Source: an uncultured Actinomyces sp. (GTDB lineage Bacteria; Actinomycetota; Actinomycetes; Actinomycetales; Actinomycetaceae). Taken from it: DNA of 13,710 bases. Positions 1-7,342 of this stretch are shown here, piece after piece. The DNA lies in contig CALIEP010000149.1 in NCBI GenBank assembly GCA_938022345.1, forward strand, positions 1 through 13,710, read 5' to 3'. The notes under the pieces were generated by a model, which was not told the DNA's origin, ran no database searches, and was given only the letters and a program-made list of their open reading frames with translations. A program made the translations under genes and the position numbers. Position 1 is the first letter of the stretch; each line of letters starts with the position of its first letter.

Positions 1-2
1 GT

Positions 3-764
3 GCAGTTGCTTCTGCTGTCTACATTCTGTGCGTCTATCTGGCTCAGAAATACCTAGGCGTTGAACCCACGCACCAAGCAGGCTTCATCTCCGCATTGCT
101 CTTCTTGGTTCCTGGCTTCCCATTGGTGACAGGAATTATTGACCTGGTCCGTCACGACTTTGCGGGTGGTATTCAGCGAATCGTGTATGTTGCAATGCTT
201 GTGGTCTCTGCGGGAGTTGCAGTATGGACCATCTCGGAGGTCTTCAATTGGTCGGTCACTCCGAAATACATCGTTGAGCTCCCGCCAATCATTCACTTCA
301 CGCTGCGCTTCTTTACCAGCTTCGTTGCGGCGTATGGCTTCGCGATGCTCTTTAATTCTCCGCCTAAGGTATGTACGGCTGCGGCTCTTATCGGTGCGGT
401 TATTAACACCGGTCGTATCTTCCTTGCGGTTGTCGTGGGGGTTCCGGTCCCCGCGGCAGTTGGGCTTGCAGCGCTAGCGGCGGGTCTTCTTGCGGCAGCA
501 GTTGCAAATCGCACGCGCTTCTCGCGTGTGACACTTTCCGTTCCCGCGGTGGTCATTATGATCCCGGGTGTGCCCCTGTACCGTTCGCTCACCTACTTGA
601 ACAATGGGCAGACCATGGACGCATTGGCACAGCTCTTTACGGTCCTCTTCACGATTGTTGCGATTGGTATTGGCCTGGCGATTTCGCGAATGCTTACCGA
701 CCGCGCGTGGCTCATGGAGAAACCGGTGAGTGTCCCCAAGCTCGAGGAATACGACGTCGAGTAA
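3..764 (+). CDS. Threonine/serine exporter, ThrE family (3' part only)
   Basis: The frame is open from the left edge of the window, so the start and N-terminal part are missing. The visible 253 residues hold the end of a ThrE/ThrP-type domain, with the signature PGFPLVTG followed by a DL..HDF-type segment, and then a second hydrophobic domain of the ThrE_2 type with its own PGVPLYRS motif. Several membrane segments rich in Ala, Val and Leu are evident. Members of this family are inner-membrane secondary exporters that remove threonine and serine from the cytoplasm. The tail (KPVSVPKLEEYDVE) is hydrophilic and ends at a TAA stop. The next gene, leuA, lies 79 bp downstream on the same strand; the promoter-like elements in the gap suggest it is a separate transcription unit. 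Family assignment is fairly sure; substrate is inferred from the family. Confidence 0.82.
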   Translation, partial: AVASAVYILCVYLAQKYLGVEPTHQAGFISALLFLVPGFPLVTGIIDLVRHDFAGGIQRIVYVAMLVVSAGVAVWTISEVFNWSVTPKYIVELPPIIHFTLRFFTSFVAAYGFAMLFNSPPKVCTAAALIGAVINTGRIFLAVVVGVPVPAAVGLAALAAGLLAAAVANRTRFSRVTLSVPAVVIMIPGVPLYRSLTYLNNGQTMDALAQLFTVLFTIVAIGIGLAISRMLTDRAWLMEKPVSVPKLEEYDVE

Positions 765-778
765 GAGCTGGTAGGCCA

Positions 779-804
779 AGTACACACTGTCCACCATGTG
801 CACT
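779..804. repeat. Imperfect inverted repeat upstream of leuA
   Basis: The arms AGTACACA (779-786) and TGTGCACT (797-804) are inverted copies with one mismatch, separated by 10 bp. They lie just upstream of the proposed leuA -35 element, so a regulator-binding site is possible. No leucine-rich leader peptide or attenuator was seen in this gap. Confidence 0.3.
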
Positions 805-808
805 CAAA

Positions 809-843
809 GTGCCAGTATCAGCGGGTCTTCATAGACTGAAGGT
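809..843 (+). promoter_or_regulatory. Candidate leuA promoter giving a leaderless mRNA
   Basis: A -35-like GTGCCA (809-814) is followed after 17 bp by TAGACT (832-837), which fits the actinobacterial TAnnnT -10 pattern. Transcription would start about 7 bases further on, at the GTG start codon at 844. There is no properly spaced Shine-Dalgarno sequence before that codon, which agrees with leaderless translation. The -35 match is only partial. Confidence 0.45.
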
Positions 844-2604
844 GTGAAGACTACATCGAATGTTCCTCGTCCTGCAGGTTCTGGAATGCCCACGGTCAAG
901 TACCGAGCATTCCTCGACACGAACCCTGTTGACCTTCCTGACCGACAGTGGCCTTCGAAGCGCATTACCCACGCGCCTCGGTGGCTGTCAACAGATCTAC
1001 GCGATGGAAACCAAGCTCTGATCGAGCCCATGGATCCGGCGCGTAAGCGCAAGATGTTTGATCTTCTTGTCCGCTTGGGATACAAGGAAATCGAAATCGG
1101 ATTCCCCTCGGCTTCACAGACTGATTTCGATTTTGTTCGTTCTCTGTTGGAAGATGACGCCCTTCCCGAGGATGTCACCATTTCGGTGCTGACGCAGTCG
1201 CGCCCCGAGCTCATTGAGCGCACTGTTGAATCGATTATTGGCTTCCCTCGCGCGACCGTGCACTTGTACAACGCAACCGCTCCGGTTTTTCGTGAAGTTG
1301 TCTTCCACGCGGACCGCGAGCAAACCGTTGAACTAGCCCGCTCCGGTACGCGTGAAGTCATTGCACAGGCAGAACGTCAACTGGGCGATGAGACGATCTT
1401 CGGTTTTGAGTACTCTCCTGAGATCTTCATCGACACCGAGCGCGATTTCGCACTGGAAGTGTGCGAAGCCGTTATGGATATCTGGCAGCCCCAAGATGGC
1501 CGCGAGATCATCCTCAACCTGCCCTCGACCGTTGAGCGCGCGACCCCCAATGTCTTCGCCGACCAGATCGAGTACATGTCTCGCAACCTTTCCCGACGCG
1601 AGCACATTGCGCTGTCTGTTCACCCGCACAATGACCGTGGAACCGGCGTAGCCAGTGCCGAACTTGCACTCCTCGCCGGCGCTGACCGCATTGAAGGCTG
1701 CCTCTTGGGACAAGGTGAGCGTACCGGCAACGTTGACCTGCTGACCTTGGGCCTGAATCTTTTCAGCCAGGGAATTGATCCGGGCATCGACTTCTCAGAC
1801 ATTGACGAGATCCGCCGCACTGTGGAGCACTGCACTCAGATGGAGGCTTCGCCTCGTGCGCCATACGTTGGCGACCTTGTTTACACGAGCTTCTCGGGAT
1901 CTCACCAAGACGCAATCAAGAAGGGCTTCGCAGCCCGCAAGATCAAGGTGGATGCCGCAGGGGGCGATGAGAACGCAGTGGTTTGGGAGCTTCCCTACCT
2001 GCCCATCGATCCTCACGACGTTGGACGCTCCTACGAGGCCGTTGTGCGCGTGAATTCCCAGTCCGGTAAGGGCGGGGTTGCCTACCTCATGTCGCGGGCA
2101 CACAACCTGGAATTGCCTCGCCGACTGCAGGTCGAATTCTCGCGGATCGTCCAGCGGCACACCGACACTTACGGCGGTGAAATCAATGCTGACGCACTGT
2201 GGAAGATCTTTGCAGACGAGTATTTGCCGACAAGTGCGGCTCCTGGTCTTCAGTCGTGGGGTCGCTTCGAATTGCGCAAGTCCCAGGTGGGAACGGTCGA
2301 CGACGAGCATGTTGAATTGCACGCAGAGCTCACGGACAACGGTGTGCTCAGTGCAATTGACGCAAACGGAACCGGCCCGATTGACGCTTTTGTCTCAGCA
2401 CTGCATCAATTCGATTTGGACGTGCGCGTTCTGGACTACTCTGAGCACGCAATGAGCCAGGGACGAGATGCGAAGGCCGCTTCATACGTCGAAGCAGCTG
2501 TTGATGGAAAGATCGTCTGGGGCGTTGGAATCGACTCCTCGATTACCCGCGCATCGTACAAAGCTGTGATCTCAGCAGTGAACCGTGCACTTCGAGATCA
2601 GTAA
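844..2604 (+). CDS. leuA: 2-isopropylmalate synthase (LeuA)
   Basis: First committed enzyme of leucine synthesis: it condenses acetyl-CoA with 2-oxoisovalerate to give 2-isopropylmalate in the cytoplasm. The 586-residue protein closely follows the mycobacterial LeuA pattern. It has the catalytic DLRDGNQAL segment (residues 51-59, metal-binding Asp54), the metal-binding HPHND motif (260-264), a GQGERTGN loop near residue 290, the subdomain segment with SFSGSHQDAIKKG, and a C-terminal LeuA_dimer regulatory domain (about 440-580) that in the family mediates feedback inhibition by leucine. The GTG at 844 is preferred because promoter-like elements place transcription initiation on it. An in-frame ATG at 886 is the main alternative; it would remove 14 residues from a poorly conserved N-terminus. 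The gene stands alone and is followed by a strong terminator. Unlike M. tuberculosis LeuA, no tandem repeats are seen in the C-terminal domain. Confidence 0.97.
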   Translation: MKTTSNVPRPAGSGMPTVKYRAFLDTNPVDLPDRQWPSKRITHAPRWLSTDLRDGNQALIEPMDPARKRKMFDLLVRLGYKEIEIGFPSASQTDFDFVRSLLEDDALPEDVTISVLTQSRPELIERTVESIIGFPRATVHLYNATAPVFREVVFHADREQTVELARSGTREVIAQAERQLGDETIFGFEYSPEIFIDTERDFALEVCEAVMDIWQPQDGREIILNLPSTVERATPNVFADQIEYMSRNLSRREHIALSVHPHNDRGTGVASAELALLAGADRIEGCLLGQGERTGNVDLLTLGLNLFSQGIDPGIDFSDIDEIRRTVEHCTQMEASPRAPYVGDLVYTSFSGSHQDAIKKGFAARKIKVDAAGGDENAVVWELPYLPIDPHDVGRSYEAVVRVNSQSGKGGVAYLMSRAHNLELPRRLQVEFSRIVQRHTDTYGGEINADALWKIFADEYLPTSAAPGLQSWGRFELRKSQVGTVDDEHVELHAELTDNGVLSAIDANGTGPIDAFVSALHQFDLDVRVLDYSEHAMSQGRDAKAASYVEAAVDGKIVWGVGIDSSITRASYKAVISAVNRALRDQ

Positions 2605-2658
2605 GTAGGTTTTGCAACCAACGCGCACTTTGTGGTGAGTGAATAACTGCCTAGCGCG

Positions 2659-2697
2659 AGGTGAGGGGGCATCGTGAAGGTGCCCCCTCACCTGTTT
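2659..2697 (+). terminator. Intrinsic terminator after leuA
   Basis: A perfect 13-bp GC-rich stem, arms AGGTGAGGGGGCA (2659-2671) and TGCCCCCTCACCT (2681-2693), has a 9-base loop and is followed by GTTTT. It lies between the convergent leuA and DyP peroxidase genes. The T-run is only on the leuA side, so it serves leuA best. Confidence 0.88.
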
Positions 2698-2739
2698 TCC
2701 CCTCGCCAATGCAGGGGGAAAGAAGTCGTACGCGGAAGC

Positions 2740-3708
2740 TTAATCGGCCTCGTTTGAGGGGAAATCGCCACCGGCAATCTCATCAAGAAGCTCAAGGGAA
2801 GGAATGAAGAACACCTGACCGAAGAGCACACGCGAGAAGGTCAGCAGGTAGTCTTTCTTCGCGACCATATTCGTGATCATGCCCTTGGTGACGCTCCAAC
2901 GAGCAGAGTAGCCGATGAAGTAGGTACCGGTGACACCTGCGGCAGGGTCAGAAAAGGGCACGTTCATACGAACGATCTTGTTTTCTTCACCGTCGACGAT
3001 GAACTTTGAGGAAACATTGTGCGCGTTTGCTGCCTTCGCGTCGTCATCAAGCTCAAGGTCGGTGAACTTCTCGCGCCCGACCGCACGCTCCTGCTCAGCG
3101 GTACCCAGCGAACGCCACGCATCCATGTCGTGAATCCACTTTTGAGCAAAAGCGTAGGAACCTCCGGCGAATTGGGGGTCCTCGTCGCCAATCTCTGCCC
3201 AGAAGGGGGCATCGGCGTTTGTTGGGTTTTCGGTGCCGTCAATGAAACCGATGATTGCTCGGCCTTCGAGGTAGCGGAAGCCGTGAGTCTCATCAACAAC
3301 CGTTGCGAAGTCTTTGAAGGACAAGCGGTACTGCTCGGCTACTTCGTAGACCACTGCCTCGCGCTGTGCACGAATATGAAGGAAGAGATCAGCATCTTCG
3401 CCGATGCCTTCGGGCATGGTGATGAAAGGATCGTCCTGATTGGTCAGTCCGGTGAATTCCTCAAGTTCCTTTGGCCGGGGTGCACCCGGGAACAGATAGT
3501 CCCAGCCCTTACGGCTTACTCCCACTGCAACGCGCAGATCATCGTTTTGGGCCCGGATATTCATCGAACGGTTGATTGCCTGACTACGGTCAGCGAAGTC
3601 GCGGAAGGCCTCCAGTTCTGCGGCCTGATCCTTGCGATTGAATCGCAGGTAAACGAAAAGGACGCACTCGCCGGCATCTTTGTACACGTCTTGGGGATGA
3701 GTTGACAT
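2740..3708 (-). CDS. DyP-type heme peroxidase, YfeX/DypB-like, cytosolic
   Basis: Dye-decolorizing peroxidases use heme and hydrogen peroxide to oxidise varied substrates; some members act on porphyrins. The 322-residue protein shows the family GFIDGTENP motif with the distal Asp at residue 157, a candidate proximal heme-ligand His at 230, and the distal Arg247 and Asn249 in the RMNVPF motif; this spacing agrees with the class B enzyme DypB. The ATG at 3708 is chosen because GGAGG lies 5 bases upstream; the in-frame GTG at 3720 overlaps that ribosome site. There is no twin-arginine or secretion signal, so it is not EfeB-like. The C-terminus (GGDFPSNEAD) lacks a recognisable encapsulin cargo peptide, and no encapsulin gene is nearby. 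The regulator gene lies 84 bp upstream on the same strand, so co-transcription is possible; a TATCAT -10-like element in the gap (3744-3749) could give separate expression. Confidence 0.92.
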   Translation of the reverse strand: MSTHPQDVYKDAGECVLFVYLRFNRKDQAAELEAFRDFADRSQAINRSMNIRAQNDDLRVAVGVSRKGWDYLFPGAPRPKELEEFTGLTNQDDPFITMPEGIGEDADLFLHIRAQREAVVYEVAEQYRLSFKDFATVVDETHGFRYLEGRAIIGFIDGTENPTNADAPFWAEIGDEDPQFAGGSYAFAQKWIHDMDAWRSLGTAEQERAVGREKFTDLELDDDAKAANAHNVSSKFIVDGEENKIVRMNVPFSDPAAGVTGTYFIGYSARWSVTKGMITNMVAKKDYLLTFSRVLFGQVFFIPSLELLDEIAGGDFPSNEAD

Positions 3709-3792
3709 GATGGCCTCCACTTGCAGTTATTCATTCGTCTTCGATGATAGGCCGCTTGATGTATCGAGGCTGGGTAGATGCAGGAAGGGAAG

Positions 3793-4422
3793 TTAGTGCA
3801 GTGGCGGGGGAGGAGTGGTGGAATAACGTTTCAAGGCGGCAAGAGCGCTTCCACGCATGATGACTTCGATGTTCTCCACCAGGATGTATGGATCGGCACG
3901 CATATCTTGGTTCAGCCAATGTAAGACATGTGCGACGACACTCAATGTGAAGTGGTCGATGATGAAATCACGGTATTGGGCGGAAAGAGGCGAAAAAACT
4001 GGAGTTGTGGTGCCGTCATCGCCGGTGCGCTCAGGTGCTTCCCCTTCAAGCTCAGTGATAATTGCGGCCATCATTTCGCGGAACGCCTGGTAAAAAAATT
4101 CTTCCACCTCTTTACGGCTGAGCGAGGAGACGACCGCGTAGGTCTGTTCATGGTGCTGGCGCATATAGACCAAGAGATCGCATAGTCCATCTGACCATTC
4201 CTGGTAGGTCGCATGAGCCATGATGTGTGCGACGATCTCGCGTTCGAAAACCCAGGTTCCCAAGGACATGACATCGGGGAAGTGATAGTAAAAAGCCTGC
4301 CTAGTGACACCGGCTCGTTCGGTAAGGCGACGGACCGTCACCTTTGTAATCGGTGTTGAACGCAATTCGTCTTTGAGGGCAGCACCGAGCTTCTCGCGGG
4401 TGTTTTCTGCGCTGGTAGACAT
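3793..4422 (-). CDS. TetR-family transcriptional regulator (DhaS-like)
   Basis: A 209-residue one-domain-plus-sensor regulator. Residues about 8-50 form the TetR DNA-binding domain, with the helix-turn-helix including VTVRRLTERAGVTRQAFYYHF (about 28-48). The C-terminal region, with FFYQAFREMM, resembles the sensor domain of DhaS-like TetR proteins rather than classic drug-efflux repressors. The ATG at 4422 is chosen because AAGGA lies 4 bases upstream and the TetR domain begins at once; a longer reading to 4476 would add 18 residues with no domain content. It diverges from the membrane protein gene at 4573, and the intergenic region contains a long inverted repeat, so control of that gene and of itself is the simplest inference. 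The DyP peroxidase is downstream and may belong to the same regulon. The inducing ligand cannot be told from sequence. Confidence 0.88.
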   Translation of the reverse strand: MSTSAENTREKLGAALKDELRSTPITKVTVRRLTERAGVTRQAFYYHFPDVMSLGTWVFEREIVAHIMAHATYQEWSDGLCDLLVYMRQHHEQTYAVVSSLSRKEVEEFFYQAFREMMAAIITELEGEAPERTGDDGTTTPVFSPLSAQYRDFIIDHFTLSVVAHVLHWLNQDMRADPYILVENIEVIMRGSALAALKRYSTTPPPPLH

Positions 4423-4477
4423 GATTTCCTTGATGGGATCGATTGCGTTGAGGAGTGCGAGAGCATCACACTCCATT

Positions 4478-4514
4478 GAGTATTAGACACTTTTGAAATG
4501 GTGTCCAATGACTC
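4478..4514. promoter_or_regulatory. Probable TetR operator overlapping the divergent promoters
   Basis: Inverted arms ATTAGACAC (4482-4490) and GTGTCCAAT (4501-4509) have one mismatch and a 10-bp centre. Flanking GAGT (4478-4481) and ACTC (4511-4514) extend the symmetry if one base is skipped. On the minus strand TTGGAC (4503-4508) and TAATAC (4480-4485) are 17 bp apart and could be the regulator's own -35 and -10. On the plus strand TTGAAA (4493-4498) in the centre could be a -35 for the membrane gene. Size and position fit a TetR-family site. Confidence 0.62.
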
Positions 4515-4572
4515 CTACTGAAGACAACCTTAAAGTTTCCTTATCATCTTGTTTCACAAAGGAGTTGGAGAC

Positions 4573-5496
4573 ATGTTCCTCTTTGAGTCAATTCCCTGGT
4601 ATTCCTGGCTTGCCTGGTTTGGAGTCCTTGCTGCTCTGATCATTGGCAACGAGATCACCCGCCGCTGGAAGTGGGCAGGAATTGCAGTATTTATTGTTCT
4701 TCCCATCGTTTTGACAATCTTCGTCTGGCCCACGACAGCGGGACCGGATTCATCAACGGGGACCTGGTTCCACTGGGTCAAGGTCTTCTCCGCCCTTGCC
4801 GGATGTCTGGGCTTTATGGCAATCCGTTACATTCCCAAGTTGCAGACCAACCGGTGGGCGCTTGCTTTCCCGCCGGCGATCTTGGCCATTAACATCACCG
4901 AGGCCTGCATCCGTGACTTCCAAGTCGGTGCCATGGGCGTGCGTGAGATGGTCGACGGAGTTTTCATGGTTTCAGGTCCCTGGAACTACATGAACGGTAT
5001 CGCCGGTCTGCTTAACCTCCTGACGATCTGTGGGTGGTTTGGAATCTTTATCTCTCGCGATAAAGAAAAGGACATGATCTGGCCCGATATGCTCTGGTTC
5101 TGGATTATCGCCTACGATCTGTGGAACTTTGCCTACGTCTACAACTGCGTGGGAGACCACTCCTTCTACGCGGGCGCAGCTCTGCTCATCTCATGCACCA
5201 TCCCCGCTTTCTTCATTAAACGAGGCGCGTGGCTCCAGCACCGTGCGCACACCCTTGCTCTGTGGATGATGTTCACTATGGCAGTTCCTTCCTTCGTGAC
5301 TTCGTCGAAGTTTGCGGTTAACGCATCGCATAACGATGCTGCCCTCATGACTGTTTCTGCGCTGGCGCTCGCGGCGAATGTAGCTGTTGCGCTCTACCAG
5401 ATCTACGTCATTGTCCGTCGGCGTAAGAACCCGCTGCGCGATGAGCTCTACACCGATCTCGAGGCATACAAGAGCGTTCGCGAGGCCAATATCTGA
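4573..5496 (+). CDS. Polytopic membrane protein of unknown function (DUF5692-like)
   Basis: A 307-residue protein with roughly eight or nine hydrophobic segments, starting near residues 10-25, 35-52 and 68-85 and ending near 250-272, plus a charged C-terminal tail of about 35 residues. It is rich in Trp, Tyr and Phe, with segments such as WPDMLWFWIIAYDLWNFAY, and has a conserved-looking STGTWFHWVK region. The overall pattern resembles the family I know as DUF5692; no function is established and none is claimed. The ATG at 4573 follows AAAGGAG with an 8-base gap, a good ribosome site; the earlier ATG at 4549 has none. No signal peptide or transporter motif is evident. It is divergent from a TetR-family gene, which suggests inducible expression in response to a small molecule. 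A strong terminator follows at 5571. Confidence 0.75.
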   Translation: MFLFESIPWYSWLAWFGVLAALIIGNEITRRWKWAGIAVFIVLPIVLTIFVWPTTAGPDSSTGTWFHWVKVFSALAGCLGFMAIRYIPKLQTNRWALAFPPAILAINITEACIRDFQVGAMGVREMVDGVFMVSGPWNYMNGIAGLLNLLTICGWFGIFISRDKEKDMIWPDMLWFWIIAYDLWNFAYVYNCVGDHSFYAGAALLISCTIPAFFIKRGAWLQHRAHTLALWMMFTMAVPSFVTSSKFAVNASHNDAALMTVSALALAANVAVALYQIYVIVRRRKNPLRDELYTDLEAYKSVREANI

Positions 5497-5570
5497 GCAT
5501 TCGTGATTGAGATCCTTCACGTAGTCCACAGCTATTCGGAGGATGCGGGATCTGAAATCTCGCAGGCATA

Positions 5571-5607
5571 TTGCGCTTGGGGTCCTTTCGGCCCCAAGCG
5601 CAATTTT
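5571..5607 (+). terminator. Intrinsic terminator between the membrane protein gene and recO
   Basis: A perfect 12-bp stem, TTGCGCTTGGGG (5571-5582) and CCCCAAGCGCAA (5592-5603), has a 9-base loop and is followed at once by TTTT. It ends the transcript from 4573 and shows that recO must start downstream of it. Confidence 0.9.
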
Positions 5608-5652
5608 GTGTCGCAGCGGGCCTGCTCTGGCAGTGAATGTGAAAATAAGAAA

Positions 5653-6396
5653 GTGATCAGGAGTTACAGGGATGAGGCCGTGGTTTTGCGTACGCAAAAA
5701 CTGGGTGAGGCCGACCGCATCATCTGGCTCCTGACCTCTGAACACGGCCAGATTCGAGCAGTCGCAAAAGGCGTTCGACGAACAACATCGAAGTTCGGAG
5801 CGCGACTTGAGCCCTTCTCTGTTGTTGATGTTCAGCTTCACCGTGGGCGGAGCCTCGACACGATCATCCAAGTAGAAACAATTGCCTCGCACGGGGAACT
5901 ACTCGCAGCGGATTACGAGTTGTACTCGCGTGCCTCGGTCATCGTCGAGACCGCAGATAAGCTTTCGAGCGATGGAGATGATGGAACCCACCAGCAGTAT
6001 CTTCTGTTGGTCGGAGCTCTCCACGCGCTTTCGCATCGCCGGCACGACCCGGCTCTGATCTTGGCCTCGTACATGCTTCGCGCCTTGGCCATCGCGGGAT
6101 GGGCGCCATCGTGTTACGACTGCGCAGTGTGCGGCAGCGAAGGACCGCACCTTGGTTTTTCCATTACTGAGGGTGGAGCCGTGTGTGATAACTGTCGTCC
6201 GCCTGGCGCCTCGCTTCCCGCTCCCGATTCGATGGAATTGATGGGCGCACTTCTCAGTGGTGATTGGGAAAGCGCAGATAGCGCGCCAACGTGGGCGCGC
6301 AGCGAGATGATGGGCCTGGTCTCTAGTTACACTCAATGGCATATCGAACGACGACTGAAATCCCTGCAACTCCTGGAAAGGAGCCCGCACGCATGA
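5653..6396 (+). CDS. recO: DNA repair protein RecO
   Basis: RecO anneals complementary strands and helps RecR load RecA on SSB-coated single-stranded DNA. The 247-residue product starts with the family pattern YRDEAVVLRTQKLGEADRI (OB-fold domain, residues about 5-80), continues through a helical region, and carries a zinc-binding Cys cluster, C154, C157, C160, C178 and C181. The GTG at 5653 is chosen because homology begins there and the length suits the family. The open frame extends upstream to 5503, but that stretch crosses the terminator at 5571-5607 and has no RecO content. The ribosome site is poor (AAGAAA directly before GTG); GAAAAT at 5641-5646 is at a -10 distance for a leaderless start, but no -35 is apparent. 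Its stop overlaps the uppS start (ATGA), so the two are translationally coupled, as in other Actinobacteria. Confidence 0.93.
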   Translation: MIRSYRDEAVVLRTQKLGEADRIIWLLTSEHGQIRAVAKGVRRTTSKFGARLEPFSVVDVQLHRGRSLDTIIQVETIASHGELLAADYELYSRASVIVETADKLSSDGDDGTHQQYLLLVGALHALSHRRHDPALILASYMLRALAIAGWAPSCYDCAVCGSEGPHLGFSITEGGAVCDNCRPPGASLPAPDSMELMGALLSGDWESADSAPTWARSEMMGLVSSYTQWHIERRLKSLQLLERSPHA

Positions 6397-7232
6397 GCCC
6401 CGAAATTGCGTCACTGACGCCCATGGAACGCGCTCCCAAAGACCCACGTCAGCCGGTTGCGGGACCGGGACAATGGCCTCGGCAAGCACCCGAATTTGCC
6501 GCCGGGGAAGTACCCCGTCACGTCGCCATCATCATGGACGGGAACGGGCGCTGGGCAAATGATCGGGGACTTCCGCGCACCGAGGGACACCGAGCCGGCG
6601 AGTACGCGCTTCTCGATACGATCGCTGGTGCTATCGACGCGGGAGTGCGTTATCTTTCCGTCTACACCTTCTCGACGGAAAACTGGAAGCGCTCGCCCGC
6701 AGAGGTCCGCTTCATCATGAGCTACGCCAGTGACGTCTTGGCGAGGCGCACGGAGCTGCTTGATGAGTGGGGAGTGCACGTGCGCTGGAGCGGTCGCGAG
6801 CCGAAGCTGTGGAAATCGGTCATTCACGCTTTGGAGCGCGCGGAGGAAAAGACGCGTCAGAACACCACTTTGGATTTGGTGATGTGCGTGAATTACGGGG
6901 GCCGCGCAGAAATAGCAGATGCTGCGCGCTCGATCGCGCAAGACGTTGCCGCGGGGCGTTTATCGCCGCGCGGGGTGAACGAGCGGACTTTTGCGCGCCA
7001 CCTATATCTGCCTGATGTGCCCGACGTTGACTTGATGATTCGAACCTCGGGGGAGCAGAGGCTCTCGAACTATATGCTGTGGCAAATGGCCTATGCAGAG
7101 TTCATGTTTAGCCCGAGGCCGTGGCCGACGTTTGACCGCGAAGCTCTGTGGGATTGCCTTCTTGAATACGCTGGACGTGAGAGGCGTTTTGGCGGTGCAC
7201 AGGACCGCGTGGCTGGTGGGGCTGGCGCTTAG
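6393..7232 (+). CDS. uppS: Isoprenyl transferase / undecaprenyl diphosphate synthase (UppS)
   Basis: A cis-prenyltransferase that extends allylic diphosphates with isopentenyl diphosphate to make the long polyprenyl diphosphate carrier for peptidoglycan and other wall polymers; it acts at the cytoplasmic face. The 279-residue protein has the hallmark motifs in order: HVAIIMDGNGRWA with catalytic Asp49, GHRAG (65-69), YTFSTENWKR (91-100), and RTSGEQRLSNYMLWQ (from about 217). It ends the core with the usual Y..R.RRFGG. The ATG at 6393 follows AAAGGAG with a 9-base gap and overlaps the recO stop by 4 bp. The N-terminus has about 40 extra Pro-rich residues before the core. The last ten residues, QDRVAGGAGA, are outside the fold and are the first unit of a 30-bp tandem repeat that carries on past the TAG stop. 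Whether the chain length is C50 or C55 cannot be told here. Confidence 0.95.
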   Translation: MSPEIASLTPMERAPKDPRQPVAGPGQWPRQAPEFAAGEVPRHVAIIMDGNGRWANDRGLPRTEGHRAGEYALLDTIAGAIDAGVRYLSVYTFSTENWKRSPAEVRFIMSYASDVLARRTELLDEWGVHVRWSGREPKLWKSVIHALERAEEKTRQNTTLDLVMCVNYGGRAEIADAARSIAQDVAAGRLSPRGVNERTFARHLYLPDVPDVDLMIRTSGEQRLSNYMLWQMAYAEFMFSPRPWPTFDREALWDCLLEYAGRERRFGGAQDRVAGGAGA

Positions 7233-7290
7233 GGCCTCGTGGCTGGCGGGGCTGGCGCGCAGGACCTTGTGGCTGGCGGGGCTGGCGAAT
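7201..7290 (+). repeat. Three 30-bp tandem repeats across the uppS stop codon
   Basis: Three adjacent 30-bp units start at 7201, 7231 and 7261, each containing GTGGCTGG(T/C)GGGGCTGGCG. In the uppS frame they encode QDRVAGGAGA, then TAG-GLVAGGAGA, then QDLVAGGAGE, then TAG. The period is a multiple of three, so the frame is kept. The uppS stop (7230-7232) corresponds to the CAG (Gln) codon that begins unit 3, so one C-to-T change can account for it. Confidence 0.9.
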
Positions 7291-7295
7291 AGCCG

Positions 7296-7319
7296 AGGTG
7301 GCGCTTTATAGCGCCTCGT
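7296..7319 (+). other. Short hairpin after uppS
   Basis: GGCGCT (7300-7305) and AGCGCC (7310-7315) form a 6-bp stem with a 4-base loop, with flanking GAGG and CTC adding weak pairs. It is not followed by a T-run, so it is at best a weak terminator or an RNA 3'-end stabiliser. Confidence 0.35.
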
Positions 7320-7342
7320 TCCTGCCCCCTCCACGCTAGCTC

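Noticed and set aside
3019..3705. Long plus-strand open frame opposite the DyP peroxidase gene
   Set aside because: It is antisense to a gene with clear family motifs and has no ribosome site or recognisable domain; it is a shadow of codon bias.
3709..3738. Longer DyP start at the GTG at 3720
   Set aside because: That GTG overlaps the GGAGG ribosome site of the ATG at 3708, and the added four residues have no support.
5503..5652. Upstream extension of the recO reading frame by 50 codons
   Set aside because: It runs through a perfect terminator stem with T-run (5571-5607) and has no RecO similarity; the GTG at 5653 fits the family start.
7093..7311. Plus-strand frame overlapping the end of uppS with Leu/Ala repeats
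   Set aside because: It is simply the tandem repeat read in another frame and overlaps conserved uppS sequence.
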